From Eulemur rufifrons (Eukaryota; Chordata; Mammalia; Primates; Lemuridae): a stretch of 64,000 nucleotides of DNA. The notes below the pieces were generated by a model. That model had not been told where the DNA came from. It worked only from the letters and a program-made list of their open reading frames with translations, and did no database searches. The stretch is from positions 285,931,343 through 285,995,342 of the forward strand of contig NC_090989.1 of the NCBI RefSeq assembly GCF_041146395.1, written 5' to 3'. A program made the translations under genes and the position numbers. Positions 18,601-38,583 of the stretch are shown piece after piece (position 1 is the stretch's first letter; each line of letters opens with the position of its first letter).

Positions 18601-20579
18601 CCGGCCCTCCCCACCACCACCCCTGCACGAGAGATACATAGCAGGCTAGCTGTCTCCACTGAGGTCCTGGACCTGGCATGGCCCCCAGTTCTCTGCTCCA
18701 CGTGCAAGTCCCCCTGCCCAGGCCAGGCATCCTGGGATGGGGTACACACCGTACCCACCCGGCCCCCTCCCGGCCAGTGCCCTGCCCCCCCCCCACCAAC
18801 CTTCTTTCTTGAGGAGCCAGCCTTGGTAAGACAGGACTTCTGCAGGGCCAGGTAGCCACCGATCACCTCAATCTCGTGCACAGTAGGATAGCGCTTCTTC
18901 AGTGTGGACCCCAGGGCAGCATGGGGCCCCGAGCGGCAACCAGCCTCCGCTTCCTCAGCCTCCTGTGGCGGGGGCTCCCCGCCGGCCTGTCCAAGGTGCT
19001 GCCCCGGCAGGGCCCCTGGCTTCCTCTTGGGCACCACCGTAAAGGTGTTGCTTCCTCGGTGCTGGAGTTCTGACGTGTGCCCAGGCCTGGCAGGGTGCGG
19101 GCGGTACTGGGGAGGCGCACCACCCCCAGAGCAGGGCAGTTTGGCTTCTTGGGGCGCTTCCTCCTCCGAGTCCACCTCGTCAATGAGAGTCACAGGCAGC
19201 CCTGGCCTGCCATGCTCCCGGCCATTCTTGGCCAAGCCGGGAACCCTGAAGCCCTCGGCAGGCTCCGCTTCATCGGCGGCCGGCAGGAACGGGGGTGGCG
19301 AGGATGACCTCTGTCGCCTAACGGCTGGGTCAGTGAGGGCAATGGCTGGCCTGGGACAACCCTGCTCCTCAACCCCCAAGGGGCTCTTCCCGAGAGCAGG
19401 TGCACCATCCGCTCCAGGCACCAGCTGGGCTCCCAGCCTCTGGCTCTGGGAGGCCCAGCCCACCTCTCCCTTTCGCAGCTCCCCGGACTGCCTCCCCTCG
19501 GGAGAAGGGGCCCCACAAGCCTTGCGCTTGGGGATGAACACAAAGGAGTTTCGAGAGTTCGCTCGGAGGCTGGCCAGGGCCTGGGCCTGCAGGTCCCCCG
19601 AGGAGACGGTCTCCATGTCTGGCTTGGGAGCTGGCCGTATCTCGAAGGAGTCGTTGGCGCTGGTGGCCGCCGAGACCCACTGGCGCTGGCTGGGAGTGGC
19701 ACTGGCAGGACAGGGCTCGGGGAAGGCAGGGAGAGCGGTTGGAGTGACACTCGGGGTCCCGGGGCTGGGGGGCGCGTGGAGGGAGGGCTCCTCCGACTCC
19801 GCCTTTGGCTTCCACTCGCCCGGCCCAGACGGGGAGCCCGCGAGGCCGTTGGCAGGGCCGGCCCGGGGACCCGGCGCCGCGGGCCCGTTGGGGAGCGCGC
19901 GGGGCGCCCCGCGGTGCAGGCCCCGGGGGTGGACGGTGAAGGAGTTGCTGCCGGTCTTCTGTAGGAAGTCGCCGCGCCGGGCCTCAGGGCCGACGCCGCC
20001 GCCGCGGCGCCCCGGCTCGAAGCGGGCAGCGCGCTCGCCCACGCGCGGGCCGGCGGGTGCGGGCGGGCCGGCTGGCGGCTGCGGCGGCGGCGGCGGCGGG
20101 GTGCGCGCGCGCTCGGGGCTCCCGCGGCGGCGCGGCGCGGCCGGCGGGTCGAACTTCTCCAGCAGGCGGCTGACGCGGCCGGGCGGCGGCGGCGCCTCGT
20201 ACACCAGCACCTCGGCTGCGCGGATGCGGGCGGCCCCGGCGGGCGGCGCGGGGGGCGGGCAGCCGGGCGCCGCTTCGATGATGAGAATGTTGTCGGCGCG
20301 GATGGTGCGCACGCCCGGCACGCGGCGGCACCGCTCGAGCAGCGGCCGCGCCCCCGCCGCGCCGCGCCGCCGCTCCGACTCCAGCCGCATGAACGGGTTC
20401 TCGCGCAGCGGGCCCAGGCTCTCGGCCAACACGCACGGCTCGTCCGCGCCCGCGCCCGCGCGCTCCGCCGCCCCGCCGCCCAGCGCGGCCAGCTTGGCCC
20501 GCTTCCGCTCTAGGACCTCGCGCTTCCAGGCGGGCAGCGCGGCGCGCGGCCCCGGGCCCGGCCGCCCCAGGCCGGCCAT
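12669..20579 (-). CDS. TPRN: Taperin, stereocilia-base protein phosphatase 1 partner, 725 aa
   Basis: Taperin is concentrated at the taper of hair-cell stereocilia; human loss causes deafness DFNB79. Four coding exons on minus (20579-18801, 13260-13032, 12945-12839, 12731-12669) give 725 residues, against 711 in human. The start was set at MAGLGRPGPGP because ALPAWKRE follows at the human position. Exon 1 alone encodes 593 residues, mostly disordered and rich in Pro, Ala and Arg. Four short N-x-F-x-V-x-P type motifs lie at residues 210-220, 308-320, 342-353 and 509-520. Exon 2 begins MKISF; KISF (595-598) is the PP1-docking RVxF-type motif. An acidic Glu tract follows at about 618-637. The end, DLADFRSEPALHF, matches human. 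A long intron (13261-18800) separates exon 1 from the PP1-binding part. I see no frameshift. Confidence 0.96.
13135..13190 (-). repeat. Trinucleotide tract encoding the TPRN poly-glutamate run
   Basis: A (TCC/TCT)n tract on plus reads as GAG/GAA codons on minus. It encodes about 19 Glu with one Gly interruption. Slippage here plausibly explains part of the length difference from human. Confidence 0.9.
13261..18800 (-). other. TPRN intron 1
   Basis: A 5.5-kb intron, GC-rich and free of Alu copies, unlike the intergenic DNA on the other side of the gene. It holds a short (CCCCT)n run near 17386-17411 and G-runs near 15431. I found no additional exon with family resemblance. Absence of young repeats could reflect functional constraint or chance. 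Confidence 0.6.
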
Positions 20580-21000
20580 GCTGCGACGCGCCGCAGACGG
20601 CGGACTGCGCGGGCGGCCGCGAGCCAGCGGCGCGGGGACTGAGGCTCGCCGCCCGCCGCCGGCCTTCGCGCGCGGCCCCGCCCCGCAGGCCAGCCCCGCG
20701 CCGGCCGCCCCGCCAATGGCAGGGAAGGGGGCGGGCCCGCACCCGACCCCGCGGACTGGAGAGCGCCCGCTTGGACCCGCCTTCCAGGGGCGCACCGCGC
20801 AACGCCTGGCCCGGAGCCGGCCCCCATTGGGCGCGGCCCCTCGGACACGCCCCGGGCCTGGCGCCGCGCTTAGGTGGCCCCTACTTCCGCCTCTGCGCTC
20901 GCGGCTCGCTGCGCCCCGGGGCGGAGCCGGAGGGCAGGGCAGGTCCTGGCCCGCAGCCCGAGCCCTGCCCCTGGGCCCCACGCCCCGGCTGACCTTGGCC
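19780..21000 (-). promoter_or_regulatory. CpG island over TPRN exon 1 and promoter
   Basis: Very dense CpG covers the first half of TPRN exon 1 and about 400 bp upstream. An ETS-type ACTTCCG lies near 20883. No TATA box is seen. The exact start of transcription is unknown. Confidence 0.7.
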
Positions 21001-22316
21001 GGGCTTGGGACTTCCTCTTCGAGCCAGCACACAGCCCACCTGTTCCCTCTGGTGAGAGCGCGTCCGTGGAGGGGCTACTCCAGCTCGGGAAGGCTGTCCC
21101 TGCTCCCGTGGACGGCGCACAAGCTACAGTCCGGCCTCCCGGCCCCGACCCTACTCCCATGTGGGGTCCGCCGACCTAGGGCTACGGAAATGCCAATTCT
21201 GAAGCCCCGCCCAGCCGTAACGAATCAGTTTTTCAGGAACCCCTAGTTTTTATAGGCTCCCAGACCTGATTTTGTTGCTCAAACAAGTGTGAGAACCTTA
21301 CCTTACATCCTACCATCCCGTGGCCCCACCAAGCATCTACAGGAAGGAGTAGGATAAAGCTGTGAGGAGGCACAGAAGGGGCCTTCCTCCCCACACAAGC
21401 AAGCTCACTATGGCCATGCATACTTGGACAGCTCTCCAATGAAGAAAGAGCCACAAAGGCCAGGGTGTGAGTGGGTCCCAGATGGCCAGGGCATGTGCTC
21501 CATCTTCCGCCCTGTTGCAACGTACGGTCAGTCCTCTTTCATCTGTTGAACTTCCTGCACCCCATCTCAAGACTGGGTGGGGAATGCCCCTGACCCCAAG
21601 GGTACAGCCTCCCGGTTGGCAGGTCTTGAGGAAGACCAAGATTTCCTCCTTGGGGAGGGCTGCAGTGTCCCCCACAGTAGGGAGAATGCCTGGAGCTGTG
21701 ATGATAAGAGGAACTGACACAGACATCACCTACTCTGCAGTCAGCAGCCTGCTCAGTAGTGGCACTGCTGCCTCCCACACCCCTTGCCTTTCAGGGACAC
21801 AGCTCTAAGGGCACTCGGGTCTCTGCAAAGCAGGTTTTGGCCTGAGGGGGCGTGTCCTTCGCAGCTCCGGGGTACCATGGCAGTCTGCAGCAGCCACTAC
21901 CTCAACCCTGCCTTACTCTTTTCACCATTCTATTAAGCTGGAGAAAAGAAAGATAGGATTTCAGACTCGGAAGTCAAGTACCTGCTGTCCCTAGGGTCAT
22001 CCTCAAATCACCTTTCCAAAGGATACTCACCATCAGTACACCAGTGGGATTGCCCTAATTCCAAACTACCAAATAAAACAAGGGAACACACAAAACATGA
22101 AATCTAAAAATAACATTACAAGGAAACTCACTCCCAACATTCAGCTTGTATCTGGCTCTGACAAAAGTTATGCCAGTCCTGGGTAGGAGACGTTTTTATA
22201 GCTGTGGGACAAACCAGACAAGTCATCTCCAACTCAAGTGTCTCAATAGTTTACACAACTAAGCATCACCCCAGCAGAGGGGGTCACAAAGCTCACACCG
22301 CTGGCCCAGCTGTGCA

Positions 22317-22730
22317 GTAGAGCTCAGCAAACCTGTTCTGTAAAGGGCTGGACAGTAAATACTTCAGCCCACTGGTTCTCACCAGGACGATTTTGTGCCC
22401 CAAGGGACCTGAAAACATCTGGATAAACTTCTGGTTGTCACAAGTGAAGGGTGCAACTGGCACCTAGTGAGTAGAGGCTGGGGGCGCTGCTGAACATCCT
22501 GTCCCCTCAAGACAGTTCTCCCTCCCACCGTGCCCACAATAAAGAATGATCTAGCCCAAAAGACCAAGAGTGCGGAATTGAGAGACCCTGTACTCTGCAA
22601 GTCACAGTCACTCTGTCACCATTTTTTATTTTAACCCCTTAAAAATGTAAAAACCATCCTCAGCTTATGGGCCATACACAAACAGGCCACAGAGCATTTG
22701 CTGATGCCTGCTGCAGAGTACCAGCAAGGC
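22317..22730 (+). mobile_element. Old hAT-Charlie-type DNA transposon, split by a second element
   Basis: The left part (about 22317-22372) contains CTGTAAAGGGCTGGACAGTA. The right part (about 22601-22730) contains AATGTAAAAACCATCCTCAG. Both resemble one common mammalian non-autonomous hAT family whose name I cannot fix by eye. The two halves flank the MER20-like element. Boundaries are approximate. Confidence 0.55.
22374..22598 (+). mobile_element. MER20-like hAT transposon inserted in the older element
   Basis: The segment starts CACTGGTTCTCACC and ends TTGAGAGACCCTG, close to the MER20-type inverted ends. Internal phrases (GGTTGTCACAAGTG, AACATCCTGTCC, AAAGAATGATCTAGCCC) fit the consensus as I remember it. 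It interrupts the element described at 22317-22730. Confidence 0.55.
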
Positions 22731-23002
22731 CCTCAAAGCCCACACAATGGCAAGAAGCCAAGGGCTCTGGTGTGACACTAACTATTCTGCAGGTCCTCAA
22801 CATGGGCCCAGACTGTTGTCTTCAAACGGGGGGGGGGTGGGGGGAGTGAGCTACCTGCCTCCTAAAGCAGGAAGCAGGGATTTTCCAGAAGTGGTCCCCC
22901 ACCACTACCACCCACTAAGCTCTGGCCACACCTTCCAGTCCACCTACAACCTCTATTCTGCAACCAGTTACACCATACCATACAGTAAAGAACATCTATG
23001 TA

Positions 23003-23341
23003 GGCTGGGCGCGGTGGCTCACGCCTGTAATCCTAGCACTCTGGGAGGCCGAGGCGGGTGGATCGCTCGAGGTCAGGAGTTCGAGACCAGCCTGAGCAAG
23101 AGTGAGACCCCGTCTCTACTAAAAATAGAAAGAAATTATATGGACAACTAAAATATATACATACAAAAAATTAGCTGGGCATGGTGGTGCATGCCTGTAG
23201 TCCCAGCTACTCGGAGGCTGAGGCAGAAGGATCGCTTGAGCCCAGGAGTTGGAGGTTGCTGTGAGCTAGGCTGAAGCCACGGCACTCACTCTAGCCCGGG
23301 CAACAGAGTGAGACTCTGTCTCAAAAAAAAAAAAAAAAAAA
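23003..23341 (+). repeat. Alu element, strepsirrhine type, intergenic
   Basis: A complete Alu with poly(A) tail is flanked by a perfect 16-bp target duplication (AAAGAACATCTATGTA at 22987-23002 and 23342-23357). The intact duplication and low divergence show a young insertion. The body carries the same lemur-type middle region as the copy at 8450. Confidence 0.95.
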
Positions 23342-23423
23342 AAAGAACATCTATGTACTCATACTATTTAACTTTAAAGAGGTACAGATGACCACTGTTC
23401 ATTTCAGGAAAACATTCTCTTAT

Positions 23424-23429
23424 TTTATT
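23424..23429 (-). terminator. Possible TMEM203 poly(A) signal
   Basis: AATAAA on minus, about 0.87 kb after the TMEM203 stop. It is the clearest hexamer I noticed in the expected direction, but the 3' UTR length is not otherwise supported. Confidence 0.3.
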
Positions 23430-24302
23430 TTCATCTCAGCAAATGTTCTCATTTGGCACCTGACTGGCATCAAACCACAGACCTCAGGCCAACAAAACTG
23501 GGCCACTCATAAACTTCCTATTTGTAGATGTCAATGCCATGGGCATCAGAGCACCTTAGGGAGACCTAAATCTGTCTCAGGTGTGCTATAGTGCCAGCCA
23601 CAAGGTGGTGAAAAAGTCTGTGAAATTGCAGTCTTTGCTCTTCCTATCTGGAAGCCAAGCCGCATCTGGCCAGCAGAGCTCTTTCCTCAGGTGACAGATA
23701 ACCAGATAGGGCCCTAGTGGTGCCCTGATTCAACATTCTTCTGTCTCTACCTGGGTTGAAATGAAGCAAGGGCCATTCTCTCCCCTAGCGCAGGGAAGGA
23801 GATACAAAGTCATTTACACTTTTTAGATCTAACAAAGACAGCTAACAAAGTCTGGTCTGGATGGATGGAGCAGTGAATTCTTAGGTTAGCCCTGTAGGCT
23901 GGAGGAATTCCTCGAAAGCCCAGATTTGCAGCCTTTCTACAGGAGTACTTTCCCAGGACCCATCGAAAATACTCAAAGCCCATCGGGACATTTTACTCAT
24001 ATTCAGTTTCCAAATGTCAGAGGAGTTCAGAAATGTCTGGCCGGGAAACCTTCTCAGGATCTCAATTCAGGATTGCCTACTGAAAGCATGAAATAACAGG
24101 AAATACGTTTTGAGGATTAAGGCTGTTTTTTTAGCCATGCTGAGGAAACAATTTCAGACATGATTGGTATAGAGAAAACTGGGCACTCAGCTGGGCACAA
24201 GCAGGCGTTGCCTTCAGATCAAGACCTCTTTGCTGGTGCAGTGCAAGTAGGATCTCAGCTAGAGGTCCAGCACTCTAGCTGTCCAACTTTCCCTCGGAGA
24301 GG

Positions 24303-34136
<9,834 letters not shown>

Positions 34137-34720
34137 GGAACCGTCCTGGCGGCCCACCCGGTCTGATGGTCGTCCTCTGGGCCCAGGGAGGGGAGGCCAG
34201 AGGGAAGCTCCTGGCAGAGGGGCCATGGTCACCTCCAGGCCTGGTCTGGGTCCAGAGTCCTCTCAGACCAGGCCTGGGGCTTGCACGTCCCACTGGTCAG
34301 ACGCCAGCTCCCTGCACACAGCCACACCCCCTCACCCCGAGTCCCCACCTCTCAGCCCTGGCTCCACTGCAGCCTCCGCCGGCCCCTCCCCTCCCTCGCC
34401 CTGACACGCGGCTCTGTGTCCATGTCTCCCCCGACCTGGTCAAGGTGGTCCCCTGGGCAGCACCACCCACACAGGGACAGTGACCTGGGAAGGCACAGGC
34501 AGCCTGCTGAGCCCTCTGAGGTGGTGCAGGGTCCCTGCGAGGCCACACTGGTCCCTCTGCCCTGGGGACTCCCCAGCCATTCCCACTGCAGCCTGCTGTC
34601 GTCCCAGTCACCCCTGACGCCTGCAGGACTCAGACAGAGGCAGCCCGGCTTCCTGAGGCACAGTGGGAGGGCCCAGGCCAGCGCAGCCCCTTCCTCTCCT
34701 GGTTCTAGGAAAGCCTGGGC

Positions 34721-34726
34721 AGTAAA
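34721..34726 (+). terminator. Possible NDOR1 poly(A) signal, AGTAAA variant
   Basis: No AATAAA is evident in the 0.8 kb after the stop. AGTAAA here is followed by a TG-rich stretch (GTGACGTGTGCTTTC), which fits cleavage near 34745. Weak support only. Confidence 0.3.
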
Positions 34727-34931
34727 TGACGCCTCCGGTGGCTGCTTGTGACGTGTGCTTTCTTCCTTCCCCCGGCTCTTCCTGGGTGGTGGCTGCTGGG
34801 TGGCTGGGTGGGCCCACAGTTCAGAGGACCACCCGGCGTGGCGGTGCCCCTGCATGTGCGTGTGTCACTCCTCAGCCACCTTGCCTGGGTTGCTGCTGCA
34901 ACTTTGGTGTCTGATTCTAACGTGGTGAGCG

Positions 34932-35005
34932 CCTACTGTTTCCACTGTGAACTCAAGGTTTGGAGGCACCTACGGTTTCCATTGTGAACTTAAAGCTTGG
35001 AGGCA
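34932..35005. repeat. 37-bp tandem duplication
   Basis: Two adjacent 37-bp copies (34932-34968 and 34969-35005) begin CCTACNGTTTCCA and end TTGGAGGCA. They differ at five positions. Nothing indicates a function. Confidence 0.9.
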
Positions 35006-35640
35006 GGTCAGCCAAGCTCTGCTGGGCTCTGGTGGCCAAGCAAGGGTGACCGGCAGAAGGGCCCTGGTGAGGTGCGGGAAGGCCCCAGCCAGGCTGGTGT
35101 GCGCCATCCCTGCCCGGCCCGGGCCACACCCGGAGCAAGGGGCACGGCCGGGAGGGGCGCAGCGGGCACTGTCCCGCCTCTGGGAGGGGCCTTTGGTGCT
35201 GGGAGGGAAAATCCGGTTGGATGAGCCTGGCGGGTCGGCCCACATCACCCCGTAGAGCCTGTTTGTCAGTCGCTGGCACAGGGTAAGGCTGAGGCCAGGC
35301 TCGGGCCAGATCTGGCTGGGGACGGTGTTGTGTGGGCCTGGGAGCCACCGGAGCTGGCCCGCCTGCTGGGCCAAGCGAAGTTTGCTTCCAGCCTGGAGGA
35401 GGTCAGTGCTGCAGCCCAGACTGCCCACCCCTGAGCGCCACGCTGACCTCCCTCCTTACCACTCCTGCCGCCGCCCTGGGGTCCCCACCCTCCTATCCTG
35501 GCTCCTGCAGCCTGGCTGACTGCAGCTCTGAGCCCGCCAGTCCTCCTTGGGCCCCTCTGGGCCCTGAGTGCCTGGCTCCACCGTGCCAGGTGCAGGCGAG
35601 TGAAGGGGATGGCCTCGCGGTCCCGCAGGGCACCAGAAGT

Positions 35641-36300
35641 ATGTGCAGTGAGCCCCTGCTGGGGGCCATGGCCACGGCCGGTGCCTGGGCCCTGCGAGCC
35701 AGGGAGGAGGGGGCGGAGCGGGCGGAGCGGGAGGCAGCGGGGCGGGGGCAGGAGGAGGAGTGCCCCGTCTGCACTGAGCCCTACGGGCCGGGAGAGCACC
35801 GCCTGGCCCTGCTGAACTGCCGCCACGGCCTGTGTGCCGGCTGCCTCCACCGGCTGCTGGGTACGGCCCCCAGTGCCGACCTGGGCCGTGTGCGCTGCCC
35901 ACTGTGCCGCCAGAAGACGCCCATGCTGGAGTGGGAGATCTACCGGCTGCAGGAGGAGCTGCTGCAGGCTGACGGGCCTGCACGCCCACCGCCCGGCGAC
36001 ACCCCCGTGCCCCGCCACCGTGGCCCTTGGCCCTGGGGCTCCCTGGAGCACCGCTACCAGCTGCGCTTCCTGGCAGGGCCCGGGGGCAGCCGGGGCTGCC
36101 TGCCCTTCCTGCCCTGCCCACCCCGCCTGAGTGCCTGGCTCTGGGCGCTGCGGGAGCGCGGGCCCTGTGCCCGCCGCCTGGCACTGCTGAGCCTGCTAGC
36201 CCTCGAGCTGCTGGGGCTGGGGCTCATCGCCACGCCACTCGTGCTGCTGGGGTTGCTCCTCATGCTCCTGAACCGCTCCAGCCACTCAGCAGCACCCTGA
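35641..36300 (+). CDS. Unnamed RING-finger membrane protein, 219 aa
   Basis: An intact single-exon frame lies between NDOR1 and RNF208. It encodes a C3HC4 RING with zinc ligands C41, C44, C60, H62, C65, C68, C86 and C89, preceded by an Arg/Glu-rich segment. About 90 residues later comes a strongly hydrophobic stretch (about 180-210) rich in Leu, then a short polar tail, NRSSHSAAP. RING first and membrane anchor last is the layout of RNF183, RNF186 and RNF152, so an organelle-membrane E3 ligase is the likely role. The first ATG (35641) follows a plausible acceptor, TCCCGCAG, at 35621-35628. ATG 35668 has the stronger context (GCCATGG) and would give 210 residues. The frame is open further upstream to 35332. 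I cannot assign a human gene name; a lineage-specific copy is possible. Confidence 0.75.
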   Translation: MCSEPLLGAMATAGAWALRAREEGAERAEREAAGRGQEEECPVCTEPYGPGEHRLALLNCRHGLCAGCLHRLLGTAPSADLGRVRCPLCRQKTPMLEWEIYRLQEELLQADGPARPPPGDTPVPRHRGPWPWGSLEHRYQLRFLAGPGGSRGCLPFLPCPPRLSAWLWALRERGPCARRLALLSLLALELLGLGLIATPLVLLGLLLMLLNRSSHSAAP

Positions 36301-37636
36301 CCACCCGCACGCCCACGTCCCCACACCTGGGTGCTGTGAGGCCTGATGCCCAGGCCGAAAACCCACGGTTGGACCCAGGGCACTGGCCTTCAGTCAAGGC
36401 CTTCTGTCACTGGACCTGGCCCAGGCCCACCTGGGGGGCCAGCCCCTGCCAGAGAGTGTATGACTGCCCTGCTGCCCAGACACCAGCTGAGCCCAAGGAT
36501 ACCGGTGACCAAGGACAGCTGCTGGAGGAGGCCAGCCGGCAGGAAGGTGCGCAAGCAGGGCCCCATGCACCTGGCAGGGGGTGGGTCACTGTACTGGCCA
36601 TGACTGCCGCTGGGCCACATCTCCACCTCTGAAGGCCCAAGCACAATGGACACAAAAGTGGACAGAGATCCAGCAGTGAGTTCCTGGGAGGGGGCAGGGG
36701 CTGCATGGCCCTGCCCACCCTGGGTCCCCCCCAGGCAAGGGCCGATGTGTGTCTCTGAAGGCCAGAGCAGCCAGGGAGCTGGTGCTGGCCTGTGCTGCAA
36801 GGGACAAGGGCCCACCCAGGCCTGGGGACCTGAGAGTGCCAGGCCCAAGCTGCGGCTCTTCCCCGACTGCCTGCACAGCCTCACACTGCCAAGCCCGAGA
36901 TCCTCATCTGAAGGATGGAGCCGTCCGAAGCCCACCTCACGGGTTTGGTCGGCGACATGGTGCGAGATGGAGTGTAGCGGGCTGAGTGCTGTGCCTAGCA
37001 CAAGAGCGACTCTCAGTAAACAGTGGCTACTGTCAGTACCGTTGTCGTGACTGCCCGTCTTCACCGTCCAGGCAGGCTCTTCTCAGGCCACCCTGCAAAG
37101 GTCCCTCCAAAGCCAGGTGGTCTGCGTGTCAGACAGGAAGACCCCAGTCCTCATTCCTCTCTGCCACGATCTTCAGCCAGCCTTTGTCCAAGGTTGCCCC
37201 AACAGTCTTGGAAGACCCAGGGGTGCTGAGGGCCAGGAGGGCACCAGGAGGGAAATTGACCTGCACCCCCATGCAGGCGCCCCCACACACACCCACCGGT
37301 GTTGGCTGGTACAGAGGACACATCCTCTGTTTGCCCAGCTGGGCTGGTTCTGCAAACCCGCCCAGAGCCCTCCCTGGCGCACACAGGTAGCTCTGCATGT
37401 GTGGGTATTTGCACGCATGCTCACAGCCAGGCCCAGCCCTGGAGCTGCGTGCTCAGCCAAGCCTGGCCTCCAGTGAGCAGAGCAGGCCAGCCCTGAATGC
37501 GCTGGGCCTCCCTGTGGTGGCTCCAGGCAGGACCCTGCCTGGACTGTAGCCCTGGGCACCCACCCTAGGCCCACCCTAGGCACAGCCCACAGGAGCAAGC
37601 TTCAGTCCAGGGAACAGGTGCAAACTTTGGCAGAGT
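36301..37636. other. Gap between the unnamed RING gene and RNF208
   Basis: Two genes converge here. No AATAAA is obvious for the plus-strand RING gene; AGTAAA at 37015-37020 is a weak candidate. No repeat or extra coding exon is recognised. Confidence 0.5.
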
Positions 37637-37642
37637 TTTAAT
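37637..37642 (-). terminator. RNF208 poly(A) signal (ATTAAA on minus)
   Basis: TTTAAT on plus reads ATTAAA on minus, about 150 bases after the RNF208 stop. This common variant is the only candidate I noticed nearby. Confidence 0.55.
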
Positions 37643-37788
37643 GGCAAAGTTGGCTGCAGCGACAATGCCACGCAGGGTGTGGCCAGAAGCCACGGTGGGC
37701 GAGGAAGGGTCAGCGGGTGGCGGGGCAGGGCCAGGTCCCTGGAGGAGTGGCGAGCAAGGACCAGCGGGCAGCGGTGGGCGGGCGGGCG

Positions 37789-38583
37789 CTACATGATGGA
37801 GCAGGCGGACAGCGGGTTCCGCACGTGGCAGGTGCACGCAGCCCCACAGTACTGCCGGAAGGTCTGATAGCAGCTGCCCTCGGGCTCGCCCCCCCACTGG
37901 CCGCCGCTTGGGGCTGTCAGAGCCTCGGGCGGCAGGCGGCTCAAGATGGACGTGTTGACGGCCAGTGCGGCCAGGCCGTAGTCAGTGAAGAGCACAGTCT
38001 CACGGCGGCAGGTGGGACAAGAGATGAACTTGTACTTGGGGCAAGACTCATAGAGAATCTGCAGGCACTGCTCACACACAGAGTGCAGGCAAGAGAGCAC
38101 GCGGGGACGCCGCTGAGTGACGTTGTACGTGTGCCCACAGGTGGGGCATTCCAGGGGCTCACCACCTGCTGCCGCCACTGAAGGAGCCGTGGAGGCAGTG
38201 GGGCCAGGCCGAATGACGTACTGATTCACAATGACCTCGTCCGCTGGCGCCACTCGGGGAAAGCCCAGCTCCGCGCTGCCCTTTCGGGGCCTCCGTGGCA
38301 GGGGTGGGGTGTGGGGTGCCCCTTCCAAGGCAGGCATGTCTCCCCCACATGCCTGGTTGACAATGATCTCTGTGTCTGAGGGCCAGGCACGCTTGGGTGC
38401 CAGAGTGGGGGTGGGCCGGGGGGCAGATGGGAAGCAGGGGGCAGCCGCTGGTAGTTCGGGGAACTTTTCAGGGTGGACGATCTTCATGGCCTCCATCTTG
38501 AGGATGACATGGGGGCCCTTCAGGCAGGACATGAGGAGGCCTGGCCAGCCACTGCCCGCCTCCGGCCCAGGTTCAGCTGGCAT
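37789..38583 (-). CDS. RNF208: RING finger protein 208, 264 aa
   Basis: RNF208 is an E3 ubiquitin ligase; in human cells it has been linked to vimentin turnover. The single coding exon gives 264 residues (261 in human). The start MPAEPGPEAGSGWPG matches the human N terminus. The frame stays open 48 codons upstream through a Pro-rich stretch that I treat as 5' UTR. The C3HC4 RING uses C146, C149, C165, H167, C170, C173, C189 and C192. Two copies of an (E/D)-I/V-I-V-N-Q motif lie at about 72-77 and 116-121. The last residues, CSIM, form a CaaX prenylation box, predicting membrane attachment. It converges on the unnamed RING gene. Confidence 0.95.
   Translation of the reverse strand: MPAEPGPEAGSGWPGLLMSCLKGPHVILKMEAMKIVHPEKFPELPAAAPCFPSAPRPTPTLAPKRAWPSDTEIIVNQACGGDMPALEGAPHTPPLPRRPRKGSAELGFPRVAPADEVIVNQYVIRPGPTASTAPSVAAAGGEPLECPTCGHTYNVTQRRPRVLSCLHSVCEQCLQILYESCPKYKFISCPTCRRETVLFTDYGLAALAVNTSILSRLPPEALTAPSGGQWGGEPEGSCYQTFRQYCGAACTCHVRNPLSACSIM

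Larger units (their letters stand above)
21001..24302. other. Repeat-bearing intergenic region between TPRN and TMEM203
   Basis: About 3.3 kb of lower-GC DNA. It contains nested hAT elements (22317-22730) and a young Alu (23003-23341). The 3' UTR of TMEM203 presumably lies in the right part. I see no coding sequence here with family resemblance. Confidence 0.6.

Noticed and set aside
18904..21246. 780-codon open frame on plus, antisense to TPRN exon 1
   Set aside because: It mirrors the GC-rich TPRN coding exon, where stop codons are rare on the opposite strand. It crosses the TPRN promoter, has low-complexity composition and no recognisable domain.
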